Below, piece by piece: positions 11,911-25,519 of a stretch of DNA of 64,000 nt. The notes below the pieces were generated by a model. That model was not told where the DNA came from, did no database searches, and saw only the letters and a program-made list of their open reading frames with translations. The first letter of the stretch is position 1. Every line of letters begins with the position of its first letter. The stretch is from Armillaria gallica. Its lineage: Eukaryota; Basidiomycota; Agaricomycetes; Agaricales; Physalacriaceae. A program made the position numbers and the translations under genes. The stretch covers positions 930,001 through 994,000 of the forward strand of contig JBANDB010000021.1 in the NCBI GenBank assembly GCA_037576215.1, written 5' to 3'.

Positions 11911-14130
11911 ACCCCCAAACTTGCAGTCTGGAAAATCAGTGAGAGGCAATTCGGAATCTGGTTACTTCTGTCAAAAGTCTGAAATCCTTTCGAAAATTAA
12001 ATATTCTGTGGCATTTTAGATCAGACGCTACATACATAGGTCGCCTGTAAGAGCGTCATGATGGGCATGGAAAGGTCAGCAACTCCGGTACGCTGATGAG
12101 AGCGTGCTGGAAGAGTGACTTTCCGTCTCTGGAGGTGAAATGAACAGGAGAACGTTGATTTTAACAGGAGCACTGACGTTCCTTGGCATGCGTGGAGCGT
12201 GTGCTTGACAGTAATGGATCCATCGTGACCACGGTCGTCAACGCTGGCGAATCACAATCTGTCCCAACCAGCCAGAGAGGAGCCGGGACGGTATGTGTCG
12301 TAGGACGAAGCATCAACGTGTGAAGACTAGAGCCGGAGGACAGGTCCCAGGATGAGAAGTTTATTCAAATTTCGTGAGTCGTGCTAGAAATATCCATCGG
12401 GAACAGTCCATTGTCGCGATCTGGTAATAGGCTGCTAGAACACCGGACGTAGGTTAGCGGTGTCGCATACCTATTGACTTCTGTCGTTTCTTTGACTTCG
12501 GTTATAGCTTCCTTTTGCCCGAGCTAGCAAAATCAACCGCTTTGATGGTAGCTAGAAATCGTCATCACTTGTTCATAACGAAAGTCGATCTTTATCGATA
12601 CAAGGCCAACCCACTAATGGAACCAAGACACGGAGGACCAGCATATGGCGTGTCTCATCGTCCAAGAATCCTTTCCCGCCAGACCGCATTAAAAATGTTG
12701 CGGGTGTCGGAACGTTCTGCCCGGCACCTAAATGAAATGATCTTAAGCTAGGGCGCCATACCCTATTCGTCAGGCGAGAACTGAAGATTCACGGAATACG
12801 GTACTACGGGAGCTCGACTCATGGCTCCTGATCCCCAACAAAAAGTGAATCGAGGTGTGGATGATTCATCTGGAACGGGCCCTGAATTCAAAGGCTTTGT
12901 GAGAAATGGGGAGCGGAAGAAGTGAAGAAAGCCACTGCCCTAGACGCATACCTTTTCGTTACTGCAATATTATAAGATCCCGGGACAATCCGTTCTCCGT
13001 GCGTTGCAGGGAAAACAACTGGTGTTTTTACTCTGTCAAGGCAACGTCTCCACCCCCCCTCCCCCAACCATTCCGCGGAAGGTTTCTGTATGGGATAGCA
13101 CTGCGAGCTTAACTAGCGTACGAAAGGAGAAGCATTAGATTAGGTGCTGTTACACTTACGGCACGGCACGCATACCGGCATGGAGAATGGATTGCAGATT
13201 TTTGGAGACAGCTCGCTCGAATATAGAAAAGTGCGCTAACGGGGAGATCAGGAAGGCATTCGCTGGATTCGCGCGCTGTGATGGAAGAAGCATAAGCTTA
13301 TGTCTGAAGACCGAGTTGGATGGGACGCACGATTTCACAGATCAGGACCAGGTTGCTAAAATGTACTTCGATCGCACGACGGATTGTGAGAGGAGGAGGG
13401 ATACGCACGTGAGAGGGTCAATGACAAAATAAAAGTTAGGATAAAGAACCTCACCGTGCACTGTTTTGGGCCGGCAGTCAAATCAAGAGGAGGCACGTGG
13501 GAATAAACAAGTGAAGTGACTCTACAGGCGCATCTGTCCAAAGTTTTGACTGTAGCACACGCACGCACTGCTTTCTCATCCGTGTACATACCGTGGTAGC
13601 CTGCACCTAAATATGCTCAGTTCCGTGGCTTCGGAGAGATGTCGGAAGAAAGCAAAGCTGAACGTACAAATTGCTTCCACGTGAACGGCGGGAACGGACC
13701 GGACCACTTTTCCATTGGACAATCACGAATGAAGATATTGAATGAAATCTACGTGACTGACACAGGATGACCGTCTTGGGCAGGACAAAAGACGGGCTTT
13801 TGGTTACAACTCTCCAAGAGGCTTTTAGAGGCCAATGTTCCGCGTAATCAGATGACCCTGATTTGTCAAGAACTTGAACGTGAAAGGATGGGCCGCTGGC
13901 TGTTTCCTCAAAGTGAGCTTCCGATAATTTCCGCCATTTGCTGCTGCGGCTTCTCTCAATATTTGGGATAAATTTATGTGCTGGAGCTCGGTACTTTGCA
14001 CAAGTGCTATGTGAAAGACTGGATTACGCTGGCAGAGGTAATTCCTGTGGATTTGTACTTAGCCTACAACTTATTACACCTCGTCATTTGCTCACTCAGT
14101 CGTCTCAGTCGCCCAAGATATAATGCCGTC
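11910..14130. other. Arm segment with no clear anchor or gene
   Basis: I could not find convincing matches between this stretch and the corresponding 40.3-42.4 kb of the right arm, and open frames are short. It may be more diverged, deleted or replaced on one side. Confidence 0.35.
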
Positions 14131-17100
14131 AAATGGCAGATGCTAGGTTCGTCAAGTTCATTGCACTAAGTGTGATTCGATCTCCAAAGGAAACATCGTC
14201 CGGCGTGAACGGGAGCGAATTATTACCTTCCTTTCTTAGATGGCTTACCGTAGAAGGTTTGCAAGACATAGGACTTGTTCGTATGTGACGGTATCCATTA
14301 CACCAGACCCAAGACGACCCTTGGCCATTATCATGGTGAAATCCCATGACTGCCTTCCGATTGGGTGTCTCCTTCTCGTAAGTCAGACGGGATGGATGTC
14401 TCCGCCAAATCAGAAGCGCCACGAACGTGGCTGTTGCTACAGAAAAGGGCCGAAATCCGTGACGGAGAAGCACGAAAGGAGAAAATACAATGTAGCAATG
14501 CCAAGCGGCTCAGAAGAATAGTACACAAACTCTTAACCTTGGCTTGCGGTGGTTGAAATGTTTGTCATATGTCATTACCATGTTAAATGGAATCTGGGAC
14601 ATACGGAACTTCGCCTTCCTCTGCTGGGTAAATGTCTTAATTCAGAGTCAATCGTCGTAGCATGGAAAGAGCATTATGACGCTTGTGCGCGATCCTTTCC
14701 CGTGACGCCTCTGCTGCTTCAGCGAGTTGATATTCGGAAATTTACTAATCTCCGGTCTCTACAAAGAACGAGTGTAGGAAATGAATGGAATGAGTTGTCA
14801 CGACGTACTATGTATCAGAGGCGTAAACGATTGATTGTGGCGCGCCTGTTATGACAGCCAAACGACGTTAGATGAACCGGATATTTTGCATACCCGCTGT
14901 CGAAGTGCGCGGTAGTCAATAGAATATTCTTGGTGGAATTTATCGCCTACAACAGGTTACCAGCGCTCTTCTTCTTCTTGTCTCCCTGTACAATCATTGC
15001 GACGGGCGGTGGAGTCGTACCATTAAAACTCTTTCCGAACTCAGCCATCTAGAACCGGTACCGTCACGAACCACAGCACTTTCCTCCAAGAGTATCATTA
15101 TAGTTAAATGCACCACACTTCCAAATTTCCGAGGAACGGGCCCAGAGATGACCGGTCATTCCGGGATGCTATATACGGGAAGGTGAGCCGATAACTCAAC
15201 GTTACTAAATAAAAGAATGCTCCATCTTCGTTACATATAAGGAGCGGTTGTTCCAAGTAACGAGGGCCTGGCTTCTTCATTTAAAGTTGCCTTCCTATTG
15301 AGCCTGGGCTTTCGATAATAGCGATTGAGCGCCACGTCTATATGGTACCTCCATGCGCGATTAGTAAGTACAACCATAGCAGGCTAGGATGAATTATAAA
15401 AGTTGTCAGAAAGAGAAAGACCCGCATCTTGTTTCAAGTACACGACGTCCGAATCTTGGGCCGTATGTCTGTGGATTTGACAGGCAAAACCTTCACTTCG
15501 GGACTCGGGTGATTAACCTGCAGCATCGTCATGCATTGCTCTCATATTCCACTGTGATTCGTTTCATTATGTCTAGAAGTAATTAAGAGGATAGATTCAT
15601 CGCCTCTAAATGAAACCAATACATACCTTGATAAAATGCCAATGGAGCAAGGGGTTTCGCCATTGGCCCGAGTCGATCGTCTTCTCTGGGCGGAGATTGC
15701 CAGGCATGACTCATGAGCGAGTCAGTGAGAGAAGGCTTGTGGGTCCGTCACCCAACGGTCTGACTCAGTGACGGCAGTCTACGCCGCAAGAATGCCGGGA
15801 GCATTTCTTTCTTGCTGTTCAGGAAGCCAGATGTTGAGATAAGGAACATTGCATGCGAGACGCTCCAGAAATAGGGAGCATACAGGTAGTGCACAGTCAC
15901 ATAGAGCTCCCAGCCTGATCTTGATACACTTTTTTCGAAGCCTTCAAGATGTAAGAGGAAAGATGGCGGACTTCTCGAATCTTGAAACTTTCAGTCAAAG
16001 GGAAACAAAAGATGATACGCACCGTGGAAAGAGAGATCCATATGGTACTTCAATGTTTCTTATCCAGTCCAACTGAAATTAGAGCAATAAACAGACAATG
16101 AAAGAAAACACGCGAGTGAGAGATCAAAGAAGGTGTTTATTTGTCAAAGGCTTTGGTGTGAGGGTGACATGCCGTGCTGCCGACATGCCTTGATGCCGTG
16201 TACACACTCTTTCCCAACCTGCATGCGCTTCCAGGCCTCCCTTTAACAAGGATTCTTTTTGGTGTCAGTAGTATTGAGCTTGAACGTTCAATGTTCATCA
16301 AAGAAACCTGGTCACGAAACATGAAATACGTAAGGCTATTCTTAGGCCAGGTTCGTCTGTTTTCCTTCGTGATGGTGACATGCTTACGACACCAAGAAGC
16401 CTTATTTCAGTTCATTCTGAAACACCGACTTTTGACCTGGCCTAAGGAGTCATGTTAAGGTATTTTCTCACTGCAAGCCCTTCTCGTTCGCCGTGATATT
16501 CATAGCCTGCTGTTGTTTCTTGCCGATATCCTCGTTCGTGTGTGGAGATCAGCATCTCTAAAAGACCCGCGCGTCCTGTGAATGATCCACATCATTCACC
16601 CTATAAATACCGTAAAACGGCGCTTAAAATTCACGTAAAGTATGTATCTTTCCGTTGTGTCGGTCTGAGACGTAAATTGAAGTAATTGAGACTAGAACGA
16701 AATGTACATAGATTTCTGTTGAATGTAACCTAGAGTTATTTCTATAATTTCAAGTTTGACTCCAGAGCGAAATATTTTTTCCTATCAAGATAGTGCATAT
16801 TCTTTTATTGCTCACAGGTTACTGAGTCCTTCACTTCCCTGCAAAGAGCTGGCGCCGGGTTTGAAGAGCTCCTTGTATGGACTAAGGGGAATCTACCTTG
16901 AGTTTATCCCATGTCCGGTATATCGCGGTGATTCTCGAGTTCTATGCAGGTACCTCCTTTGCTGATTACTTACTGCCACCAGCTTACATTCCCTTCTGAT
17001 TCTGTCCCCCGCTGTTTTGTGATTTGTCGATATGAATTTTAGAATTGGGCCTTAAATTACACCGCCGTTTGCTTCTTTTTGAACCCTTCCTTCTAAGTTT

Positions 17101-17289
17101 CCAGTTGTACAGCCCCTCCGGAGTCCTATGAAATTAGATACGCGCGCCTGCCTGAATCGGATCGAAGTGTAAATGTTTGGGAACCTAGCTGTATTGGCTT
17201 TCTTCTAATCTCTTGTAGTCCAGAACCGTGATCTTATCGATTATCCTCCAGCTCTATATCATCATGCCCATTATTCTCACTCTTGACCC

Positions 17290-18345
17290 CTGACCTGAAA
17301 AGGATGGGGATGACCGCCGTTTTTCGGTAGCGCAATATCCGCGCAGGCACCGAAGATCCTTCCGGTACTGTCTTTGATAATAACAGTCACAGCGATTCCC
17401 GTTCTTCCAATGAACTCCCATGTTGCGCTTACCCCACCGAACTACTGGGGAATGCCATCCTCGAGATAAGACCTTCTCTTACTCGGTCTGACCATCACCG
17501 AGATTCATTATCAGTCCGGTGAGTCTGATGGAAGAGCCCTACGGATGATAGCGGGTGACATGCACGCTCTGAAGTGACGTCTTCAAGCCCCTCGTCTCCA
17601 GAAGTCTCACTATTGATTTCACGAACAAACAATCTTCTGATTCCGAATCGCGTCTCCACTGCTTCCTCGCTCTAGGCTCAGGCAAGAAACACGCTAAACA
17701 CCGTTCCCCGAAATCATTTACTCCGCTGTACCACAAATGCCAGCTCGTCTGGGACGTCGTTTTCCGATGGAAGATACTAGATATCTGCGAAGGACGTCCA
17801 AAAGATTTTTGTGGCTACTGTGCCGCTGATGGTCTCTTTACAGACGATTTCGTGAGTTTTCTTTCGCTGATCAGAGGATACTTATATTGACAAACATACT
17901 CTGGCCACGATTCAGAGAGGACTACTAGAAATATTAAATTGCTGGAATAAGCTCAGAAAGGTTCCCACCGTCACGACATTGTTCCTGTCCGTGTGTGGCC
18001 GAAAACTATATATACCGTGCGCGCCTTTCCACCACTTTCGGTCACTTAAGAACTCGTGCTATGGGGACCACAGTACGCTCACACGCAATAGCCAAGGTCT
18101 CAAGTCTTCCGACGGAGCCTGTTTTTGTCCCTTCTTTGAACCCCAACTCGCCTCCAATCATCGTTTGGTCGGGTCGCAATTTCGTGATGTACCCGAAGGA
18201 CGCTGTAGTCGTTTTCTAGATCTCAAGCCGACAAGAGAACCCCTTCACCAGTCCATCTGATGTCCCTGCATTGATCCCTCATATGTGCCACCTGCGCGCT
18301 CTTGATCTCAGTACCGACGCACTATCTGATGAGTTTAGGAAGACC
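17290..18345 (+). pseudogene. Degenerate F-box/LRR-like gene remnant (left arm)
   Basis: Around 17,400-17,480 one frame reads DNNS, then LP and PTELLGNAIL. The opposite-strand copy at 36,849-37,187 reads DNNS followed by LLPELLESIF, which resembles the LPPELL..IF core of basidiomycete F-box proteins. The upstream block with FSVAQY and RRH.RSFR is in a neighbouring frame in the left copy, so a frameshift lies between. Further along, near 18,285-18,340, a frame reads CHLRALDLSTD, reminiscent of a leucine-rich repeat. Stops interrupt the whole stretch. The F-box assignment is inferred from short motifs only. Confidence 0.3.
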
Positions 18346-18690
18346 CTCAGATAAGTGCAGTTAACTTCTCAAGTTTAACTCCGTGTACACATTTCGAAAC
18401 TTCATTTGAGACTACGAAGGCTGCCGGCGGAGGATGATGCATGATGACCCACGAGAAGGGAGGTCCAGACAATTCTTGTGTTATATTTTCCCCAACCGAA
18501 GGACGTTAACCAAGATACATCTTTCTCCGTATTTATCCGGCGAGTGATGCTTCGACGACAGCTTGCTCCTCGCTCTCACGGAATGCAGGCATGGCTATAC
18601 ACACCGTGTTTGCGTTGACAGGGATCGAGGTAAGTAAAAGGTCTTTACAGCGTCGCAAGATTCTTTACGTCTGTGTTTCCATCAAAGAAG

Positions 18691-18984
18691 ATGTACGAAG
18701 ATAGACGATCATCTTCGACGCGCTTCACAGGCGGAGCCCTTCCTACGATCTGTGTATATGTCGAAGAAGACTCAGAACTAGTATGGCGACTTTCACTAGC
18801 AATTGGGGTCCTCAGATTGAGACAGATCCTGGCCCATCATCGATATTCTGTCGAAGAGATAGAAATGGGGGAGTATTGCGGACTTCCTCCACTGCAGGGT
18901 ATCGTACTATGGCGTGATGCCGGAAAGAAGCAATCCATCTTTCCCCATCGTTATGAATCAACGGTGACATTCACGTACGAGTGA
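18691..18984 (+). CDS. Hydrophilic ORF in the left arm, function unknown
   Basis: An open frame of about 97 codons from ATG 18,691 contains an acidic start (YVEEDSELVW), a YSVEEIEMG segment and a basic end. Its counterpart on the right arm (about 35,850-36,130, minus) keeps only moderate nucleotide similarity and is not open in the same frame. I do not recognise a family, and chance openness in a decayed repeat is plausible. Confidence 0.2.
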   Translation: MYEDRRSSSTRFTGGALPTICVYVEEDSELVWRLSLAIGVLRLRQILAHHRYSVEEIEMGEYCGLPPLQGIVLWRDAGKKQSIFPHRYESTVTFTYE

Positions 18985-21900
18985 CAGTCAAAATCTCAAA
19001 ACCAAGTGTAGGGTCGGCCCGCCGTTTACTTGGGACTCGCTGATGGGAAATAGGTTTATTTTACTTGTGCCCCGTCAATGGTCGGCGCGTCGTAGATGAT
19101 CACGAGGACGCGACGGAATTGTTCATGGTTCTCGCACATTATGATCTCCAGCAACCTCGATCACTTCCTGTCGCCATGATTCCTGCAATATCGCCGCCAT
19201 GTGATTCATTAAGAAGAAGGCTCTCCATATGAATTGGGACAATCACCTTGACTACTGGAGACCTGCGTATACGTATCTCTTCGTTTGAGGTGGCAGACGG
19301 AGCATGCCAGTAACTACGTCCACCGCCTTCGGTAAATGTTCATGAGACTATTCATTCGAAAACTACGGAACCCGCTAAGTATGTGTCGGTAAGAGGCTTG
19401 GTAGTGCAAGAACAGCTTTGATTGACTGCCGAGAGTCCTACCAAATGAAACTCATCGCTTAGAATGGTATACCATTGGATCGGGTGTTTTCAATGGAAAT
19501 ATCAGGGCTTTAAGGATGTTAAGATGATTACCGCAGCATACTGCGTATCCAGAATGAAAAATACATTGTCTGTAACACGATCCTTCTCTGGTAGTATACG
19601 TACGTAGCAATCGGTTTCGGATTGAAAATGAACCTGTAAATTCAATTCCCGGGATAAGGGATTCGTCAAGAGGACATATTGAATGTTGTCGAATGCCATA
19701 GGGATATGATGCACTTACATTGAAAAGTCATCAAGCCGCTCAATGAGAGAAGTTTTCCGTAATCTTAATTATCAAAAGTCATGAGAATAGCCGTGAAACC
19801 CTTCCTTCGAACCATATGGTCCCCCAGTTTCGCGATGGAGGCAGCACGGGAATAGGGGTGATAATCAGGGATGAATGTCGGTCGATTCATATGGAAGAAC
19901 ATCCAAACTTACCCTCATGAATCGTATCCATGAACAGTTGAAACGTACCTACAGTCAGCGTCAAAGCGCAGTCAGAGATATGTCGATGATCAGGCAACCA
20001 ACACTCCTAAGAATTGGACGTCGACCCTGAAGGCGGGTGTTTTCAATAAACAATGACACGGCGCGGCCTGGCGCGGCGGATCGGAAAAGCGCTCGATCAC
20101 CCTGAAACGCGATCGACTAGTCGTATCGTATTCGTATTCGTTCGGTGGAATACATGGTGGATGTGACCACGGCAGGAACAGTAAAAGATCAAACATTGCT
20201 TTACAATATCTTACGATAAGGCGAAGTAGAGGTCAGATAAACCCGACGAAACCGTTGATTGACGGGAATATACTCGGACCACCTTTAGCAGGTTTCTGCA
20301 GACACGACTTGTCGAACGAGGGTAAATCAGGCATTCCATTTAGATTTATTCCCATGCGCAGATGTTAATGAGGATGTCGTGAACAGTGCCGTGACATGGA
20401 ACTCAACGATGCCGTTAAAGGCGCCTCTCGATCTGAAGCTTCACAAAAGCCAGAACTTAAAATGTGCTTCGGAGATGACGGTGACACTGATAGGTGGATC
20501 AGAAAGTTTCAGAGCATGCAGAGTGGAAACACACCACGACAAGATACTTCCAAAGGCTGTACAATCCGATGAGCGTCCCGGCAGTATCACACGCCATCAT
20601 CCCATCGCCCGCTGGACATTCAACAGAAACGAAAATGGATAAGGCCAATAGAGTTCAAAATCGTCCGCAAGCTCGGATTAGTCACGGAACACTACTAACG
20701 ACTGAAGGCGAAGAAACGTGATTTGCGTACCTTCATATCCGCAAAAAAGTAAATTAATACTCTAGGACACCCACAGGAGCCTTATTCAGCGACAGCAGCA
20801 GGGCACCAACAAAGAGTCGCTGATTTAACTTTTGGAAGGGTTCAGTCCCCGAATATGGCCCGTGACTCACACGAGAGTATTCTAATAGCCGAGTAGACCC
20901 TGTCTGGTAGTGATTGAAATGAACGCTGATAACACGCTCGTACTCCTTTATGGAAATTTACCTCGAATCATTCCCCGAGTATCCCTCTTTCCGACAGTCG
21001 GTGTAGCCGGGTATCTAGGTGCGGTCCCGTCATTGTCAATAGCATTTTTCGCCAGTTGCGCCTAAATATCTAAATGAACTGTCATCGTCGCCTGTATCGG
21101 AATCATTCCTAAAAATAACGAGAGAAAAATTTCATGATAGATTGAGATGTTCGTGCGTGTGAAATCTGCGGCCGTTGAGGAAAACGTTTGACGAGGAGCA
21201 GAATCAGAAAATCTTTTCCAGAATTAAGGAACGAAATACCAGGCTCCATGCACCCATAGCACGCCTTTTCAAATTCTGAGCCATTTCGTGGTGATCAAGA
21301 TACGCCACATCCATCTATCACAATTGATAGCGTCAGAAGGTCGAGTACATGGCCATTACCGCCCAGTCATTGTATGATAAACGTCTCCGATCTGATGATT
21401 CTTCCACACTGATCTGCCTTTTTCTTGATTGATAAACCAAAACCCATCAATGTGACAATCCGCCCTGAATATATGTAATGGCGCCGATGTCTTTAGACAA
21501 TTGCTGAGGGAAATAAAGTTACTCACCTCGTGATGTATTCGTGAACGATAATGAACGTACCCTGTCTAACGCCGTAGCGTCTCTCAGACTTGTAAAAGTT
21601 ATGAAGCACGCGATACTTACTAGCAGAGAAGCTAAAGGTACCGACAGACGACCTTGGTTTCTTATCAGATTAAATATAGATCGAGTGTAGGCACAGATGG
21701 AGCTGAAAATACAACGTCAGGCCCACTGACCAACAGCAGATAATCCAGGGCGAGACGCAAACATTCACCCGGTATTGAAGTATCTTTCCACTAAACGGAA
21801 GCCGAATCACAATCCTCATTGCCGCACATGGGATGTCCTCGACGATATGGCCCGTGAGAGGTACGGCCAACAGAAAGGCTGGAACAGAAGGTCAGTTCCT

Positions 21901-22529
21901 CCTGATGGAGAGCTGGCCAATTCGAGACGTAAGCGGTTCAAGGAGGTACGTAACGATTCCTTGTTTTGCAGAAATGACAAGGAAGCTGAAGCCAACAGGT
22001 GTTGCGTATGCGTGAGACAAGCCAGTCGTTGGGGAGATAATTTTTAAGAGTGTGCATATTGTAGCAGCCCCATAGTTTGACGGACTCGAGAACAGCCTAG
22101 CTTGGGCAGAGACACCATACCTATGCGCAGACCACCCCCACATCGGAGGAAAGGAGGAGGGGAAAAGTGGGTTAACAGGAAAAACATTTAGCGCTAGTAG
22201 ATTTGAATCAGCATAACATCAAGCGAAGGGGCGCCGTGCTGAGCGACGAAGTTTCAAGCTCAAGATATAGCGAACAGGGCTTCAGCGTGCTTGGCCAAGG
22301 GCTTCTGTGGGCGATCGGCAACTACCCCGGCAATTATTAGTCATTGCTTGTCACGAGTCGCAATCGCGCGGATCATTTATCTCCCCGACCCCCGGTTCGC
22401 TGCCATCACCATCACCACCAATCCTGTGTCGTTCGAACTTCGAAGGAGCTGGGACATACCTCATGACTGTAATAAAATTTGTCGTCGTGCACAAGTAAAC
22501 GATATCGAATCTTAGACGTTCATCAAGGC

Positions 22530-25500
22530 TCTGATGGCAGGAGGGAAATCTCTGTCAGGCAACCGTTAATTCTCGTCCTCACGGTGGGTGTCACGATATG
22601 ACATTGAATGCTACGCGTCAGCTCACCTGAATTATCATTTCAAAGATCTGCCCGTTTGGTATGAGTGAGGATGATCCTTATACGAGACTCTGACTGATAT
22701 ACACACCTTGCCATCGCGCCCCACCACCTCTGGGGACAGATAAGGCAATCCTTACTTCACCACTCAACGAACTCCCCAACCAGAACCGAAAGTGGAAAAG
22801 TTAATAGGTTCCGAAACACCATTGGCCTTAATACCTTGTACGGGTTCGAATTCCACATAGACTACTGTGAGTATGTGCATTTCATCCTCCTCTCTACGTC
22901 TGATATCTGTACTTACATTCGGCACCGACATACTCAAAAGTTCAATCCGCCTGAAACCGGAATGTGCGAGATGATGGTCAAATTGAGACTCAGGCCACAT
23001 GTCCATTAGTTATTTTCAACCCTGTACATGCCAGGTCTTATTTCTCAATCCCACGAGTCACGACTTGCAGGCGCCAGGACGGGTGGGCGGAGATCGTCCT
23101 GATCGATAGCCCTCAGTAACTAATGGATATACATCGATTTATTTCATCCTCGTATTGGTCGGCGTGACCTAATATAACTTCACATCTCTCAATGGTTCTT
23201 GCATAGTCGACGGTAACAACCCACCTGCATAAAGTGGTCGACGGAAAGACATAAGTTTCGGTTATGAAAAGGCAGGCCGGAACGGCAAGCCGCCCTCTCT
23301 GAACGACATGCCAGAAGTGGATAGGCGGATTCTCTGGAGAATGGACATCCATGACGAATGATGGTTTGTTTAAACCTGTGACCCTATCGTTCAACATTGG
23401 CGCCAAGAACCTGTAATGTTTCGAGAAGCTAGACTCAGCTGCCGTATTTCTCCGCCACTGCTGTGAGCCTCCGGGGCCGAAATATATTGAGCCAAAATTA
23501 CCCCGCTATTGCCTCCTGCAGCAGCTCGTGGTGCGTACAAGCAAGACTCAAGTACGAATCTTTAACGGTAAAGACGGGATTTTGGTCATAAGTGGGGCGT
23601 TTGAATTTGAAACGACTGGCGCTTATGGTTGAAGAATTTCAAACCAAAGTCCGAAAGCAGAGGTAGACCATACCTTTCTCGATGAACGGTAGATATGGAT
23701 CAAACATATCCCGTAGATGGAACTACTGACAATATGAATGCACCGCCTTCTTCCTCTAGGGTTACGGAAAGCGTTCATTATCCAGGTAGACAGGCTTACA
23801 GACAGCGGAGGATTACGTGTATGTGGTTGGTATGTGGTAATCGTGGTGTTCTCCCGAGACCCGTTGATATTAACCTCAGGCCTCTGTTATCACGTCAGTC
23901 ACTCCGCAGGAATGAAGGAGATATCAGATGGACAATTGACAATGCAAGTCCGAGGATGTATGATTGAACAGTGCCCTCTAAGGAGGGCCTAGCGCTGAAA
24001 TAACCTTCCGTAACCAAATATATCTAGTTAGGCGGTTGCAAACGAATTGGGTCCGGAAAATGCGATCAAGAAGGTATGTTGTTCCACATCAATGCCATGG
24101 AAACGTCCTATACCTAAATGAAAGTTATCCCATGTCATTGCAAGGTTTATTCAAAGTGGAGATCGCGAAGGTTGAACGGACCTCCACTATCTGGCTATTC
24201 TTTGAAACAGAAGCTATCGCTTGAGGGAAATTTATGAAGTATACCACTTACCACCTCGATCTCGACCCTTGCCAATCCAAATTCCGGGTTGTCTTATTTT
24301 AACGAATGAATAAAAGTAAGCTTCAGTGAAGCAAGGCCTCGCCTCTGCGACTACGACGCGATCGGGTGTGAGGGAGAACACATCCGCAAATACCGTCTCA
24401 TCAATGGCGACATAATGTAAAATGAAGAGGGTAACGTACATTCCATTGAAAGAATGAAACGTCAACGCCATTATGGATGCCATAGAGACCCGCGAATGTC
24501 TGCGAGAGAACCTTGGAATTGAATGAAGCGATAGGCGTATACAAAGACCGATAATGGAATATATTGGCCCTGCCGGAGTCAACGGCATAGGTGTATACTC
24601 CGAGAAGATACGGAATATTAGCCATCTTCGACATAATGAAGCCATAACAATGGTTCATACCTAAAATGTGATTCGTACTATTGACTGGTCATGTCGCGCG
24701 CGGCCCGGTAAGATTACTTCTTCAAAGCCCAATCGTTAAGAGCCTCCATTCATTGCCCGGTTCAATTAGAAGAGAATCCCTAGCGGAGAATATAATAACT
24801 CGGCGCAGAAAGACATGCTTGCGCTCTAGTTTGAAGAACAACCAACTTCTTTCCTTCCGCAACGGACGGATCCAAAAATAGGAGGTGACAGATTAACCAG
24901 CTGCGTGCTGAAACATAAGCACCAGCCTTTGGTAATGTACAGTACCCGGGTGTACTTGCAAACATGAAGGCAGAAGTTCTGCTTGTACTGATGGGGATAG
25001 TTATCGTAGAGATGCTGTATAGAGGATGGATTTCTCGTCATCAATAAGAACAGTCGTATATATAGAAATAGAGGGAAACATGCTCAGCGCAGCTGACGTA
25101 GAAAAAAATGAAAAGAGCTTAGTAGAGAGTGGACGCCTCGGCCCGGCCGGAATTCATCATGATCACTGATATTGATCGCTGTAATTTGGGACATTGGGAA
25201 GCAGGTATGCGTACAGCCCTCTGGAACACGTCGCTTTGATACTCGTAGATCTTCAGTTTAGCAGACTAGAAAGAGAACGACGGTCAGGCGTGCTTAGTGC
25301 TGACTGACATCAAAGACCGCGCGTTCATCTTGACCCTTCTAATCACCGTCTCTACCACTTTGCAGTTACAACCATCCTTCTAATGTGCCGGTAAAAACCA
25401 TCTGTATCGCGTCAGGTACAAGGACGGGAGGACACGATAATATCGGAGGCGGGAAGGATGCAGCTTGAAGAGGAATCTCTGCCTTAGAAGTCAAGCCAAC
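22530..25500. other. Inner spacer, left part: off-axis repeat fragments, no clear gene
   Basis: The inverted-repeat pairing stops near 22.5 kb. Within this stretch 23,205-23,262 carries the dispersed ggaaaga-acttg motif. The region 23,650-23,800 matches 47,079-47,163 in inverse orientation (shared ccgaaagcagagg and gtt.gttatccagg), so it pairs off the main axis. Minus-strand frames at 24,232-24,658 overlap in two registers with a possible GTACGT donor between them. They could be a broken multi-exon gene, but no domain is recognised. Confidence 0.4.
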
Positions 25501-25519
25501 AAGTCCAATATAGAGGTTA

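Larger units (their letters stand above)
6440..22530 (+). repeat. Left arm of a giant imperfect inverted repeat
   Basis: This arm is the reverse complement of 32,650-47,000. Anchors by eye (left / right): 6,460-6,600 / 46,860-47,000; 7,830-8,480 / 46,070-46,780; 8,600-9,780 / 44,690-45,990; 9,810-10,000 / 44,460-44,640; 11,000-11,900 / 42,480-43,400; 14,400-14,470 / 40,100-40,170; 14,780-14,860 / 39,745-39,825; 16,340-16,440 / 38,220-38,280; 16,590-16,690 / 37,940-38,070; 17,210-17,390 / 37,000-37,160; 19,700-20,130 / 34,740-35,160; 20,870-21,190 / 33,800-34,140; 21,250-21,480 / 33,550-33,720; 22,040-22,110 / 33,000-33,070; 22,310-22,390 / 32,840-32,890. Coordinate sums stay between 54.4 and 55.1 kb except at the outer end, where about 1 kb has been gained on the left or lost on the right. 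Identity is mostly moderate with one island near 90%. Reading frames are broken almost throughout. Confidence 0.85.
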
